DNA of 64,000 nucleotides from Scenedesmus sp. ARA3 (lineage: Eukaryota > Chlorophyta > Chlorophyceae > Sphaeropleales > Scenedesmaceae). The stretch lies in the NCBI GenBank assembly GCA_004335835.1, contig RWJK01001341.1, forward strand, positions 1 through 64,000, read 5' to 3'. Positions 11,115 to 23,384 of the stretch are shown in pieces. Position numbers and translations under genes: made by a program. The notes under the pieces are model-generated. The model worked only from the letters and a program-made list of their open reading frames with translations, was not told the origin of the DNA and did no database searches. Each line of letters opens with the position of its first letter. The stretch's first letter is position 1.

Positions 11115-12943
11115 TTAGGCGCTAGGTGGATCAGGCCACTCGCTGCCTGGTGTTGTACCAGTCGCCATGCTGACACTGTTCTCCACCCATGCATCAGATG
11201 TGCACCCGAGGACAAACCCCCAGTACGACGCCCAGTTCCTGCCGCTGCTTGTGGTCACCTGCCTAAACCCAGCTCTGCCAAGGAACTCCACGAAGTCCTT
11301 GCAGGTGACCAGGGCAGGGGGCAGCGGGGCAGCTGGCTCCAGAACCCTGTAGCGTTCTATGCACTCCAGATACAGCTGTATGACGTCGATGGCGACTGGG
11401 CTGTTCACTTCCTGTGCCTGTGAGCAAGCAACTGCAGCAGCTGCTGCAGCAGCAGCTGCAGCAGCTGGCCACTCTCGGTCTGGCACATTTCCTTCTGCGC
11501 ATGCTGCAACACCCTCCGCTGCTGCTGCTACAGCTGCTTGCTGTGCTGGGCTCGCCTGGAATCCCAGTGTCTTGATCAGTGCGTCTCTTGCAGCATCAGA
11601 TGCAAGCTGCTGTTCTGATCTGGCTGCCCCAGCCAGCTGTGCAACCGCCACTCTAGCAGCCTTAGCTGATGCGCAGCTGCTGCTGCTGCTGCTGCCGCTG
11701 TTGCCGTCTGCAAGCGCGCTAAAGTTTGGGGTAATAAATGCGCCTGTGTTAGGCCCATCTGCGCTGCTGCAGCTGCCGTCTTCATTGGCTCGTCGTCAGC
11801 TGCAACGGGCTCCGCTGCAGCTGCAGCAGCAGTTGCTGCTGCTGCAGCTGCCTTGAACCTGCTTTCACTCCTGTTGTCCAGATGGGTTATGTGATCTGCT
11901 GCCTTTGCTGCTTTCACCAGCAGTGCAGAATATGCATGCACTGCTGCTGCACCTCCTTGCGCCTGTGGTTCTACAAGAAATGCCTTCGCCGCAGCACTGA
12001 TGCCACCTGCACCTGCACACAAACCTTGGTTGCGCAGTCGTTCCAGTCCTTTCTTAGCTGCTGTTGCTCCCGCATGCGTTGCTACTGCAGCAGCAAATGC
12101 AGCCTTAAGTGCTGCCTGCCTCCCATTATCAACATCAACATCCCCGTCAACAACGACACGGCTAGGCTGCTCGGGCATGTGTTCTGCCACAGCTGCAAGT
12201 ACCATAGCTGCAACAACGGCTGCTGCTGCTGGCCTAACCCGCCGGACCCTCATCTGCTTGATATCGCTGGTAGTGGCAATACAGCAGTTGATCAGCATTG
12301 TTTCTGGATCATCTAGATGTCCTTTGCTGCTGCATGACAACCACAAACACACTATCCAAGAGAACACCACTAATGCCACAATTGCAGCGAGCACCATGCA
12401 CACGACGCTGATGGGGTATGGCAGAAACCCTATGCTTGCCACTACAACTGCAGCGAAAGCTAAAGCTGCTGACATAATGAGACTTGCGGGCATCAAGTTT
12501 GTCCCAAACAGCCAAAATGCACGAGTGTGTGTCAGAAGTGTGAGGTGCGCCACAGCAAAGCCACTCTGGTACACAACCAGGACCCCAGCAGCCAGAATCA
12601 GGACAGCCAGTGACAGGCTCAACGATATGACATTGAGTGCACGGAACAGGTCTCCCAGGCCAGAGACCCATGGGCAGCCCAAGTGCACGGTGTTCCCTGC
12701 ATTTTGGGCGTCTGTGCACCCAAGCTCCCTGGTGCCGTAGATGGCAGGATACGTGGCAGCCGTCAGCAGTCCAGCAAGCACCACGTACGTGTTCAGCAAT
12801 CCTGGCAACCTTGCCAGTGCTTGGCGGTCCTTGTCCAGCTTCCTCATGACGGTGTTCTGGCTGCACTGTGGTGACACCCGGGGACTAGCAACGACTGCGT
12901 GTCCTGTCTTGACCGAAACGACCCAAATATATAAACTTCGCAT
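11115..12943 (-). CDS. Predicted multi-pass membrane protein with Ala-rich tail (divergent gene 1)
   Basis: I do not recognise the family. From ATG at 12943 a frame runs to a stop at 11576. It has about four hydrophobic segments: LNTYVVLAGLLTAATYPAIY, a second after FRALNVI, and a long double span after RAFWLFGTNLMP. An Ala-rich region with basic motifs follows. A second - frame, 11115 to about 11810, clearly carries coding sequence (AIDVIQLYLECIERYRVLEP and VEFLGRAGF) and should be the C-terminus. The frames overlap and I found no convincing GT-AG pair joining them, so there is an unseen intron, a frameshift or a sequence error near 11700-11880. An alternative start is at 12847. The function cannot be stated. 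Confidence 0.5.
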
Positions 12944-13075
12944 GGTGTTTTCTTGATTGAGCGACTGCGTACACAAAGTAGACAAGCGTAGCAAAACCAT
13001 GTCATTGAGGAGCAGCCCAGATGCCAGACGATGGACCAATGCCGGTGCGGGTGATCGACGACGTGAGACTGCACA
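12944..13075. promoter_or_regulatory. Short bidirectional promoter region
   Basis: Only 132 bases separate the two divergent start codons. A CCAAT motif lies at about 13034-13040 (GGACCAATGCC). No TATA box is evident between the ATGs. Confidence 0.45.
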
Positions 13076-15815
13076 ATGTTTCAGTACCGTGACGTTAAAG
13101 AAGCTCTTAAAGATTATCGTAACCACGAATCACTGCTGTCGCTTCTGTTGGGTGACACAGGACGGTCCCTGTACCTTACTCGAGTTTCTCAAATCGCGGG
13201 CCTGACAAAGCGAGATAACCACGCGGCTTTGATCAGGCTGTGTCTGAAAGCTCGCAAGCACGACGAACGCGCTCTGCACCGGCTCGCAGAGGAGTGGCCA
13301 ACAAGCAGAGCGACCCAAAGGTCGCCCCTGCACGCCGCTGCAGCATACATAGTACACAAAATCAACGTTAGTCCCGTTAGTGCGCGGTGCGAGCCCAAGC
13401 TTCACGATCTCGTGGAGCACTTGCGGAGGAAGTGCGCGTGGAACCCGCAGGCCGAGGGTGCTGCAAATCCTGAGACCATCAGCAGATCCTGGGGCGCACT
13501 TGGTGACGGCATTGGTGCCGGCTGGGGCGTGTTCTGTGACAGCGCTAGGGGTGGACTTGCTGCAGTCCTCGGCTGGGCAGAGCTCGAGCCAGAAGGTCTG
13601 TTTGAGAGCAACGCAGCCGTCAACGTTGTAGCGTTTCTAAGGGCTTTCTTTGGGCGGACAGCAACTGTAGAGCAGTGCTGCACTCGAGTGCTGGGTGACA
13701 ACACAGGTGCTGATGTACAGCTAGTCCAGCAGCTGCAGCACCACCTGGAAAGTAGCGCAAGCAGCTTACAAGCAGTCTCTGAATTGTTCTGGGTCAACTT
13801 TAAGGCAGCCACAGAGCTTGTGAAAAAGCTCCCAGCCAACCCAGCAGCAGCGCTGCCCCCATCGCGCCGCTGGTTGCAGCGCCGCTCGTTGCAGCAGCAG
13901 GCCAGCGAGGAGCTGTTGCACCTACCAGAGGCAGCAACCACTATACGGCTACTGCTAAGGCTGTACGAGGTGGGTCTTGTGCTTAGGAAGGATGTGGTGG
14001 TGTGACTGAGTGCGTCAAGCATCTGCAACTGCATGCTTGGCAGCCACCTGGTGAGGCAGCTGACAAGCACTTCCCTCTGCTGCAGGATGCCGGAGACTCA
14101 GAGTCCGGATGTTTCAGTCCTGCGACAGTGTGTTAAAGAGGTTGTCTTTCAGGGCCGTGCTTTCCAGGTGAGCCTGAACACAATGGACTACGATCGCAAC
14201 AATGCTGGATGCTGCTGTGTAACAAGCGTATGTCAAAGGCAGGTTATCACGGACACATCTTCTGTGCATGTACCCCAAATGGCTGGGGAGATGACACACA
14301 TGCCCGTTACCTCCAACACAGAGGATGGGGGGGGGGGCTGTAGGCGCTGCCAGCTGGCAGGGGCATGGGTGACCCGGCGGCCGTGGGCTGTGCATAACAT
14401 TGCTAAGCTGCAGTCACCAAAAGTAATCCTGAACTGGCAGGCTGGGCAGCATAAGACAACCTTTCAAGCATATCACAGTGCAATACATTGAGAGAAAGGG
14501 CCATGCATAAGGTGCTGACAACCTGTTTTGTAAAGGTTGGTGGACACCCGGCGCACGCATACACTTGTCAAGCAAGCAGAACTATGCAGTGTCGAATGTT
14601 ACCGTGTGCTGCCATGAGGCTTCGAGCTGCTGTGTAACCATGCTTCCTGCATGACTATGTGCAGGCATACACAAGGCAAGCCTACCTGGTGGCCACCATC
14701 ATTGCTGCTGCGCTGCTGCTTGCTGACGCAGCGTATGGCGCAGCCGTCAATATAATTATATACGGTACAAGCAAAGCCAGCGAGGCGGAGCAGGTGCTGT
14801 CAAGGGGCGGCATGTCGCGCCTTTCAGGAGGTGGTCTGTCGCTCATCAGCTTGGTGCATGTGATGTGTGGAGTGGTGCTACAGCCGTTCATGTCGTGCTT
14901 AACGCACGGCATCGCTCTTGGCAATGCTTACGTTGCCTTGGGACTGTGCGTAGCAACCTACTTCAAAACGGACGCCCCTGTGTCTCAGCCACCAGCCGAA
15001 TGGTTGAAAATCAGTGTAGCAATGATGCTGCTTGGGACAATGCTTTTCCCGGCACCGTTCTCTCTGCGTTGGGTATTTTACAAATTTCAACGGGTGAAGG
15101 ATGACATACACACTGGTTGGCTTCTTACATTTGCTCTTCTCCCCTCTTTTGCTGTCCACCACATATACGAGGACTGGCATGTTGCAGCAAACGGCAGCAA
15201 CCCGGGCTGTAGTAAGCACTTTCAGCCCCTGCACCTGCAGACAGTGCTGCAGCTGGTGCAGGTGATCAAGCTGGTGCATGCTCTCCCATGCTGCCTGTTT
15301 TACAAGCTCCGGCACCTGCATCATCAGCATGGACACCGCGTTTCGCTTTTGGGCCTGCCTGTTTCAACTTGGGTGGTACGCGGTTACTGAGCAGGAGGGT
15401 TGCTGCAGATCCTGACCTGCAGCTGGGCCTGGTGTATGCCGAGGGCATCCGCAAGTTCTTGCTGGAGCAGTTTCTTTCAAGAGAACTGTCAGGAGTGGTA
15501 ATGGCACAGGGCACTGATGTTGCCTCTTGTGCAGGCCCCACGCAGGCTGCAAGCTCCATGGCAAGCCAATGCGCCATGCCTGCGTTTGGCAAGATCGGTG
15601 TGCATGAGCTGATGCTGAGCTGCAGGGGTGTTTTCCGTGAGTACTTCCCCGTTGCGCCCCTGCCATGCTCGCTGTACTCCAAAGTGAGCTTCTGCGAGGC
15701 CCTCCAGGAGGAGGGGTACGGCAGGGCAATTTCGGATGTGGACAAGGTGAATGGGGAGTGGCTGAGTTGTACGCATGAGTTGTACGAGCTTGCTTGCTAC
15801 TTCATGCGCAAGTAA
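13076..15815 (+). CDS. Predicted membrane protein (divergent gene 2)
   Basis: I do not recognise the family. Exon 1 runs from 13076 to about 13962, starts MFQYRDVKEALKDYR and is soluble-looking. Exon 2 is 14086-14167. Exon 3 starts at 14665 and carries several hydrophobic spans (YLVATIIAAALLLADAAYGA, a second near FMSCLTHGIALGNAYVALGL, a third near MMLLGTMLF). Phase at exon 1/2 works only with a GTACGA donor at 13963, not the nearer GTGGGT. Between about 15270 and 15410 the likely coding frame changes twice (...LVQVIKLVHAL, then FRFWACLFQLGWYAV, then DPDLQLGLVYAEG) without clear introns. The last frame ends at 15815 (ELACYFMRK). The final part is therefore unresolved. It shares a promoter with the - strand membrane gene, suggesting co-expression. 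Confidence 0.5.
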
Positions 15816-18648
15816 CAGCATGGGTGTTACTTGCGGGTGGCACCGGTTCTGCAACTGCAGCAGCATGTGGTGTTAACCCTTCTGCAACAGGTTCCTTGTG
15901 TGTGGTGCTTGCATCGCTTGCTATCATGCATCAGCATGTGCCTGCAGTGAGCTGCACACTGTGGTATTGTCATCTGCCCGGCTTGCGGTGTCCCACTGCT
16001 CCAGCCGCGATCGCAGCAGTGCGCGCAGCTGCACCTGGAGGTGCTGTGGTTCGGCAGCAGGCGCTGGTAGATGCTGAGCAGAGTGACTGTTGTTGACAGA
16101 GAGTTTGTGTTCTGCATGTGTGGTGTTGTGTTTTGGTGGTGATTGCTGCGGTATGCACAGCTTCCAGCGCATGCCTGCCAACTAAGATCAGTAGCAGCAG
16201 CTTCAGCAGCATAACATACTTAGCTGTAGATTCTGCAGTATTTTTCACGTTTCCTGCTGCACGCAATGTGTCGCTAGCGCGTGCTCATGTTGCGTTTGCC
16301 TCAGCAGCGCAGGCAACTCGCAGATTGCCCCACATCCGTCCAGAGTCTGACTTGCTGCATTGTTCAGTTGCGTGGCGTTTACTGCAGCCTGCAAACGATT
16401 TCTTTCTTTTGCACATTTTGGCCTGGTGGCAATTTAGTCAACACATGCCAAAAATTGTCCAATCGCATGCTTCTGGCTGCGTGTAGCATACCTGTTCAAG
16501 TGACACAGCTACGGGCTGCTGCCAACTTGAGTCGTGGCGCATGTGTGGAAGCTACTCTTGTGAAGTTGGTGTGCTTGCTTACAGTGTGTGTTTTTGTTCA
16601 GCAAGCGCGTCAAGGAATCTGTCAGTGCATGTGGTGACTCATGGCATCAGTAGCGCTAGCAGGCCAGGCTGCTGGGGCTGCGCTGCAACAGCTGGTGCAT
16701 ATCGTCTAGAGCTGGTGCATAATGTCTACAGCTGGTGCATATTGTACATGTTCATGCTGTGGCCAGGTGTTGCTTTGCTGAGCCCAGCAGCATTTGCATG
16801 TCACGGTGGATGGAAGCTGCAGGATGGGTTTCGCTGCATCAGGCATCAGTGATACATGGCATGTACCATTTGTACCGCAGTGTTAACAGAGTGATTTATT
16901 AGGTTTGTGATGTGCCGGTCACTGGGAGTTTGGGGTGTTCGTTTACTGCAAAGCAGCTGCCGCAGCATTTGGTGCATCTATATGTTACACCAGCAACCAG
17001 GTGACCAATGACCACTCGCCTTCAGCATTTTTCTGCAGGGTGCTGCACAGCCAATGCAGGTTGCTCAGTGCACGGCATTTAGCGCGGTCGGGCAATTCAT
17101 TCTACACGCTCAGATGCGTTACCGTGTGCTGAATACATGAAAAACACCAAAGTGCCATCATGGTGATGTGACACCCTTCGACGGTGCCTACAACATACGC
17201 TGCATACTATGTTTAACTTGACTCTCTGCACAGCCTCAGCCAGGTGAATGCAACTCAAAACTGCTGGATAAGGTGGTTCCTGCTGTAGCCACAATTTGTC
17301 ACAATCTGCACAACGAACGCCCCCGGGCAGCTAATGTAACCTGCAGGCAGGCAGTACTGACACAGCAGTGCTCAAGAAGTTACAGCCACCATGATGTATG
17401 TACAACATGTTACAACCCCAGCCAGCTGTTGGTGTTAGCAGCACCCACGTGCAGCTGCAACCATTACGACAGACACGTGCATGAACATGGCTGCTACAAG
17501 CTGTTTCTGCTGCTCGGATGTGCCATGCGTTGCTGACTCGACCATGCTGCACACCCCTGGCCCAACCACCCCAGGCTGTCATGCACGGCTGCTGGGCTAC
17601 ACGACCTGCAGCAGGACACTGTGAGCCGCTGTTGAAGCCGATCAAAGCACAGCACCTGGTGCAAGCAAAATAGCACGCCGTCTGCAAGTGCAGCATGCAG
17701 CACATGCAGCTGCAGTAGCAATAAGTAACAGCACAAAGCGAAGAAGCAGCCACACCTGGTGGAAGCCCAAGAAAGACGCCAACGCACACACACCACCTGA
17801 CAAACCAGCACTCTGATTGGCAAGTGAAGGGGGGTAACCATGCTTTGGGGAGCTACCTCAACTTAGATCGTGCATGCAATGTGAGCTTCGTGCCCCGCTT
17901 TTGATCAGCAGTAGTCACCTATATACACAAGAAGGACCACAGGCCCACCCACTCGGGAGGAAAACCAGTTGTAAAGTCCCTGCTTGAAACACCGCTATGC
18001 GCTTGTATGCAGTAGTTATAGCTACACAACACGCAGCACACTGCAAGGTAACCCAGCAGCTACCTCAAACTGTGAGACATCTCCTCAAGATTATGCCCAG
18101 TAAGGCTCAAACAATCCAGTTCATTGGATGCGAGCAGTTGGCCCTGGCCAGTAGCCGCAGTTAGTACCCAGCCTGGCTTAAGCAAGCCGTTGAGCGGCAT
18201 ACATGACTCTAAGGTTGCTTCAGTGTAAGTGTAATCAAGAGGCAAGAAGCAGCAAGCCACCCCCACAAATCCAAGCTAGCCAACACATGTGTGACTAGAT
18301 AACGATGCACCTAAACCTCCACAGTCACACCCTCCATGCAATCAGGTTATTTGGCAGGGAGGTGTTGGGCACATGTGTTGTGTACTGTTCCCAATGCGTG
18401 CCTTTGGATCCCTTATTGTGAGACACTTTTGGTGTGATGCCTGTTGGTAGCAACCACACCTCATACAACCACAGGGACGTTCAACACCAGCCGCAAACAA
18501 TACTCGTACTACCAGTTTGCGTAAGTATTCAGCAAGGCCAATCTGTCGGTGATAGCAGCAGCGCTGCCCATCCGTGTCCCTGTTGGCAGGATGGTGCTTG
18601 ATGAAGAGCGCATGCGTATGTGCAGACCGTTTGTAAACCCTGGTCAAA

Positions 18649-18779
18649 TATGCAGCCTGATGCAGACGTATGCAGCCTGATGCAAACATATGCAGCCTGA
18701 TGCAGACGTATGCAGCCTGATGCAAACATATGCAGCCTGATGCAGACATATGCAGCCTGATGCAGCCTGATGCAGAGAT
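18649..18779. repeat. 20-bp minisatellite
   Basis: The unit TATGCAGCCTGATGCAGACG alternates with TATGCAGCCTGATGCAAACA, giving a 40-bp higher-order period. About six units are present and the last ones are shortened. Confidence 0.93.
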
Positions 18780-19381
18780 AATGCATTGCTTGACGCAGTG
18801 CAGCTACTCTATACCTGCTGGCCGCCTCTTGACCTTGCAATCATACATCATCAGTAGTAGCAGGCACAGCACTCTTGAAGCAAGCATGTAGCTTGTAAGC
18901 ATGCTGCAGCAAGGAACAGCATGACCAGCATGCAAGGTGAATGGGGCATGATAGCATCCGAAGCCCATGTCGTGCGCAGCAACGAAGCAAAGCACCGAAA
19001 TGCTGCTGGACTTGCTTAGCCACGTCCCACGCCCAGTAAAGCGCCGCAACATCAGTTCGATAGCAGCGGCACAGGGTGAACTTCCGTCTGTGCAATGCAG
19101 CATACTCACTCAGCTGCCACGTGAAAGTCTGTTTCTGCTGCCGCCGCATGGTTCAGCCGCACAGGAAAACCCCATGCTCATGACAGATGGTGCATTCATA
19201 GCACAAGGACGCAGACACAAACTCGTGGAAAAAGGATGCATGAACAGATAAGAGGACTCACACATACACACACGAACACGAGCGCTGTTCATCAACACAG
19301 ACACAACACACACATAGACGCCTGTCAAGTAAGCCAGTGTGGCACAAGTTCCCTTATTGCTGGTTCAGCGCAACCAGTTAT

Positions 19382-19422
<41 letters not shown>

Positions 19423-19740
19423 CAGCGCACGCGTCTTGCCTGCATGCACGCCCTGCAGCATCTAGCAGCCACTAAGATCAAACCAGCACACAGTCAGGAC
19501 AACACCGGTGCTTCAAACCAGCAAGTGGCGACCTGCTGCAAGTGACAGCTGCATGTACCAGCTGCCTTATCTGAGGGCCTGTGAAACGGCCGCAACCAAC
19601 TGCAAAACAGCCACTGCTGCAGTCTAAAAGCCGACCTGAAGAATCCCACCACCCACAAAGCTTACTTGCCTGAAGTGAAGGCCCCAACTGCTGCTCCAAT
19701 GTGTGCTGGGAACCTATCCTCCACTGGGTTCCTTTCTTCT

Positions 19741-19770
19741 AAACCCTAAAACCCCTAACCCTGAACCCCC
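19741..19770. repeat. Short interstitial telomere-like tract
   Basis: AAACCCTAAAACCCCTAACC followed by CTGAACCCCC resembles three to four degenerate CCCTAAA/CCCTAAAA units, the plant and green-algal telomere type. It is far too short and impure to be a telomere. Confidence 0.55.
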
Positions 19771-20469
19771 CTGCAGTCCCTAGGCCCGCCCCTTGAAAAG
19801 GTTGGATCTATATGCCCACAGCCAGCATAGTCAGCACAGAGCCATACACATGCCAGCAAGCAGCACAAGAGGCTGATGTATGAATTAGTAATGCAACAAC
19901 ACAACTACCAAACGTCTGTTGGCCAGCAAACTGCGCAGGACAGGCGCATTGCTGGTTGGCAGAGCACGCACACGCCGTGAAACACACCTGCGCAAACTGT
20001 GTGCGTCGCTTGCCACAGCAATATTGTTGTGGCGCAAACAGTTCAGGCGACAGCCTCACACACACAGAAGCACGCCCCAACCCTGGTGCACAAACGGTGC
20101 AATGAATCGGATGCGACGGCTCACGAAATCAGCCAACAATTGAATCCAAACACTGACTGCACAACCCTGCCAGAGTCTTGCTGCAGCACACCACTCCACA
20201 AAACACACAAATCGCCTATTATGACTCTTCTATCACTGAGCTCCATCCTTTTGCTCACACATGCAAGCTGACACACCAGCACCAGCCACCAAACCAGCAT
20301 CATCCAACACAGCACCAGGAAACTGGTCCACTAGTACCAACTGGCCCACTGGTCCACTAGTACCAAGTGCTGCTGCATAGCCGCCGCACTCACGTCCCTG
20401 GTGCATGCACCAGCAACAGGACCAATGACGCCACAACAGCAGCAGCACTGACAGAGCAGTAGAAACGCC

Positions 20470-21120
20470 GCCGCCAGTTGCACTGGTGACACTGGGCAAC
20501 CAGGGTGAACACGCCCTCTACCGATATGGTGATACGATTTGTGGAATCAAAGGAACCAACGCCGTCTGCGCACGTGACCGAAAGGATTTAGTCAGCAATT
20601 GCGGTGCAGCGCATAGTACAGCAGCTCCGTGCAAAGTCAAAGCAGCAACCTGATACAGACCTGCAGCATGCAGTGCACCAGCGTGACTGAAAGGTGCCAT
20701 GCCTTGCAGGAAACACACAGAACGACACACTGCCGTGCCACTTGCACTGGTGACGATATGGGGAACCAGGTTGAACACACCCTCAACTGATATAGTATGA
20801 CAGAACAAGGTGGGACCCGAGATCTGTAAAGCAGCACTAGCTGGTACAGCAGTTGACCAGATGCGCCACATGTGTCACATGCAACGATCTCTTGCCCTGA
20901 ATTGCCCAAATGGCTTCCACAAAACAGCAGACACTTGCCAAGCAAGACAAGCCGCCGCAAGGTACACACACAAACACACGCCATCTGCACATGTGACCGA
21001 CAGGATACAATCGGCACATGCGGCGCGCGCATAGCACAACAGCCTCGTGACATCCAAAGGAGTGGCCTAATACAGGGCAGCAACATGCACCAGGATGATT
21101 GCAGGGTGCAGTGCCTAGCA
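20470..21120. repeat. Degenerate duplicated segments
   Basis: A block at about 20475-20535 (GCACTGGTGACACTGGGCAACC...GATATGG) recurs near 20745-20805. Another at 20555-20710 (CACGTGACCGAAAGGAT...ATGCAGTGCACC) recurs near 20975-21120. Copies are roughly 75-80% alike by eye and carry no open frame. Confidence 0.6.
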
Positions 21121-21121
21121 G

Positions 21122-21310
21122 GAGGCCAGGGAGAATGAATGCGCCAGTGCCCTTTTTGCCGCCTGTCTTGATGACCTGCTGCACTTGACCTTGCTGACTC
21201 ATCACCAGGCACAGCCGCTGCTTAGTCATCACACAGCAGCATGCAGCCAGGGGGAATGAATGCACCAGTGCCCTTTTTACCACCTGTCTTTATAACCTGC
21301 TGCACTTGAG
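21122..21310 (-). repeat. Duplicated tail of the Gln-rich gene (2 copies, ~121 bp)
   Basis: The segment encoding QVQQVIKTGGKKGTGAFI is present in the gene (about 21247-21310) and again at about 21126-21190 in its 3' flank. Coding sense is kept until shortly after the motif. Confidence 0.85.
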
Positions 21311-23384
21311 CCTTGGGGTCCCACCCCTCAGCTGCCCAGCCAGGTGCAGCGCGCGGCACTGCACCATCTGCTGCTGCTGCTGTTGCTGCTGCTGCTGATG
21401 TGGGTGGTGCAGGAGCGTACACAACAACAGCAGCCGGCCTAGCAGTAGCTGTGCCAGGTGTTGCTGCTGCTGGCAAACCAGGCCTGCGAACATCATCGAT
21501 GGCAGCAGCGGCGGTCAAAGGGCCTGCGCTGTCTCCACAGGGCGGGCTGTCTGACAGGAAGTTGCCATTGCCAGAGTAGACGACGGCAGCCGGCCTCGCC
21601 GCAGCTGTATTGGGTGCTGCTGCTGCTGGCAAGCTAGGCTTGCCAACAAGGTCAGCACCAGAGGTGGTCAAAGGGCCTGGGCTGTTGCCACAAGCAGTGC
21701 TGTTTGGCAATAAAGTGCCATTGCGTGACTGCTCGAGGCTGCACCTGGCAGTTGATGTGGGCCTGCTGCAGCTGGGTTGTTCCATGCTGACAACGCTGCT
21801 GGTGGTCGAGCGATGCACGGATCCCTGCGACTCTGGGCTCTGCATGCTGCTTGCAGGTGCAGCAGCTGTCTGCTGCTGCTGCGGATGATGCGCTGTGCTC
21901 ATCACGCCACCACCATTCACGAGCCTGCTGCAGCTGGGCTGCTCCGTACTGATGATGCTGCTGGCTGTCAAGCGGTGGGTGGAGCCTTGCAGCTCCCAGC
22001 TGTGCATCTTGCTTGCAGGTGCAGCCGGCGACAGCTGCTGCTGCTGCTGCTGCTGCAGCAGATAATGTGCTGCACTTACAGCGCCACCACCATGCACGGA
22101 GTGCGCCGTGCCAACAGCACCACACGCCGCTGCTGCCCCTGCACTGGCCGTCATGTTGGTGCTGCCATTGTTGCCGTCAGGTGCTGCATTGCTGCGCCAT
22201 CTGCAGGGGAGAAAGAACCCTGTGCCTGCGCTGCTGCTGCTGGTGCTGCTGCGCCTTGTCCTGCTCCCAGCACCGACACTGCTGCCACCGCTGCTGCTGC
22301 TGCTGCCCTCACTTTGAAGGGCAGCCAACCGCATGCCGTCGCCGCTGCTGCAGCGATTAGTTTGCAGCTGCAATGCTGCTGCTGCGCTGGCAATCTGCGC
22401 ACGCTGCTGCTGCTGGAGCTGCTGTGCTTGCAGGAAAGTTGCCAGGGTGGGCTCCTCAGCAGTGCTTGCAGGACTGAAGCTGTTGCAGGCACTGCTGACA
22501 CGGCCTGAGCTGCGGAACAGCGCTGCATGATTTTCAAAGCTGAGACTGCATGCTGTGCTGCCTAGCCCCCAACCAAGCTGCTGCTGCTGCTGCTGCTGTG
22601 GCAACAGGGTACAGCTGGCTGTAGCTGCAGGGCTGCTTGTGGTGAACATGTAGCTGCCGCAGGCAAGTAGATCTGAGCATGCTGGAGCAGCTGCTTGTGA
22701 GACATCTGGCAAGGAGCCATACACAACTGCCTGCTGGTGCTGCTGGTCTGGGTGCAGCAGCTGAGCTGTGTCACACACGCCGCTGATGCACATGGGCTTT
22801 GTTAAGCGCTGCTGGGGCAGCTGGTACTGCTGCTGTGCCTGCAGCTGCTGCTGCTGTTGCTGCTGCTGCAGGTTGAGCAGCTGCAGCTGCGCCTGGAGTT
22901 CTGCATGCTGCTGCGCTAGCTGCTGCTCCTGTGTGAGCTGCTGCTGTTGCAGCACCATGGATTGCAGCTGCTGACACTCGAGTGTGACTGGCTCCCCTGC
23001 TGGTACTGCTGCTGCTGCTGACAGCACTGCAGCAGGTGCAAATGGCTGGTTGAAGCTTCCATGTGCAGTTGCTGTGAAGCTGTTTGCCCTGCTGCTCGTG
23101 ATTGCCTGAAATGGAAGCAGGTCGGCACCACTGTATCCAGTACTGCTGGGTTGCGCCATGTAGGGCTGCTGCTGCTGCTGCTGCTGCATGCTGGTGCATG
23201 CAGGATACACAGGCCCCGCATATTGTACTGCTGTTATTGGCACGAGCTGCGGGGTGCTGCTGACACTGCCCTGTTGCTCAATCAGGAAGCCAGGCTGCTG
23301 ACAGCTGAATGTGGTGCTGCTGCCCAGATGTGAGCCCCAGCCCGTACCGAGGTGCTGCCCCGTGCTGAAGCGAGCTATATCCAT
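21222..23384 (-). CDS. Gln/Ala/Ser-rich protein of unknown function, single exon
   Basis: One uninterrupted frame of 720 codons starts at ATG 23384 (MDIARFSTGQHLGTGWGSHL) and ends at 21222. I see no folded domain. There are poly-Gln blocks at about residues 67-74 and 165-205, further Gln runs near 270 and 470-480, and Ser-rich and Ala-rich linkers. Two ~80-residue units resemble each other (AAPASKMHSWELQGSTHRLT and AAPASSMQSPESQGSVHRST), an internal duplication. The C-terminus KTGGKKGTGAFIPPG is the most conserved-looking piece and its DNA is duplicated just downstream. Composition suits a transcription co-regulator or RNA-binding scaffold, but that is only a guess. Codon use matches neighbouring genes, supporting real coding. 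Confidence 0.72.
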   Translation of the reverse strand: MDIARFSTGQHLGTGWGSHLGSSTTFSCQQPGFLIEQQGSVSSTPQLVPITAVQYAGPVYPACTSMQQQQQQQPYMAQPSSTGYSGADLLPFQAITSSRANSFTATAHGSFNQPFAPAAVLSAAAAVPAGEPVTLECQQLQSMVLQQQQLTQEQQLAQQHAELQAQLQLLNLQQQQQQQQLQAQQQYQLPQQRLTKPMCISGVCDTAQLLHPDQQHQQAVVYGSLPDVSQAAAPACSDLLACGSYMFTTSSPAATASCTLLPQQQQQQQLGWGLGSTACSLSFENHAALFRSSGRVSSACNSFSPASTAEEPTLATFLQAQQLQQQQRAQIASAAAALQLQTNRCSSGDGMRLAALQSEGSSSSSGGSSVGAGSRTRRSSTSSSSAGTGFFLPCRWRSNAAPDGNNGSTNMTASAGAAAACGAVGTAHSVHGGGAVSAAHYLLQQQQQQQLSPAAPASKMHSWELQGSTHRLTASSIISTEQPSCSRLVNGGGVMSTAHHPQQQQTAAAPASSMQSPESQGSVHRSTTSSVVSMEQPSCSRPTSTARCSLEQSRNGTLLPNSTACGNSPGPLTTSGADLVGKPSLPAAAAPNTAAARPAAVVYSGNGNFLSDSPPCGDSAGPLTAAAAIDDVRRPGLPAAATPGTATARPAAVVVYAPAPPTSAAAATAAAADGAVPRAAPGWAAEGWDPKAQVQQVIKTGGKKGTGAFIPPGCMLLCDD

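Larger units (their letters stand above)
15816..21110. other. 5.3-kb gene-poor region
   Basis: I could support no gene on either strand. All open frames are short, Cys/Ala/His-rich and overlap each other. The region holds a 20-bp minisatellite (18649-18779), a (CAG)n tract at about 19384-19413, a telomere-like tract (19741-19770), a pair of GGTCCACTAGTACCAA direct repeats near 20330-20365 and degenerate segment duplications (20470-21120). Confidence 0.5.

Noticed and set aside
16118..16486. A 122-codon + frame with a signal-peptide-like start
   Set aside because: Composition matches neighbouring non-coding DNA and there are no conserved blocks. Chance open frames of this size are common here.
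18649..18779. CRISPR or centromere satellite
   Set aside because: It is a short 20-bp minisatellite without spacers and only ~130 bp long.
15816..21110. A transposon filling the gene-poor region
   Set aside because: I found no transposase or reverse-transcriptase motif, no terminal inverted repeats and no target-site duplication.
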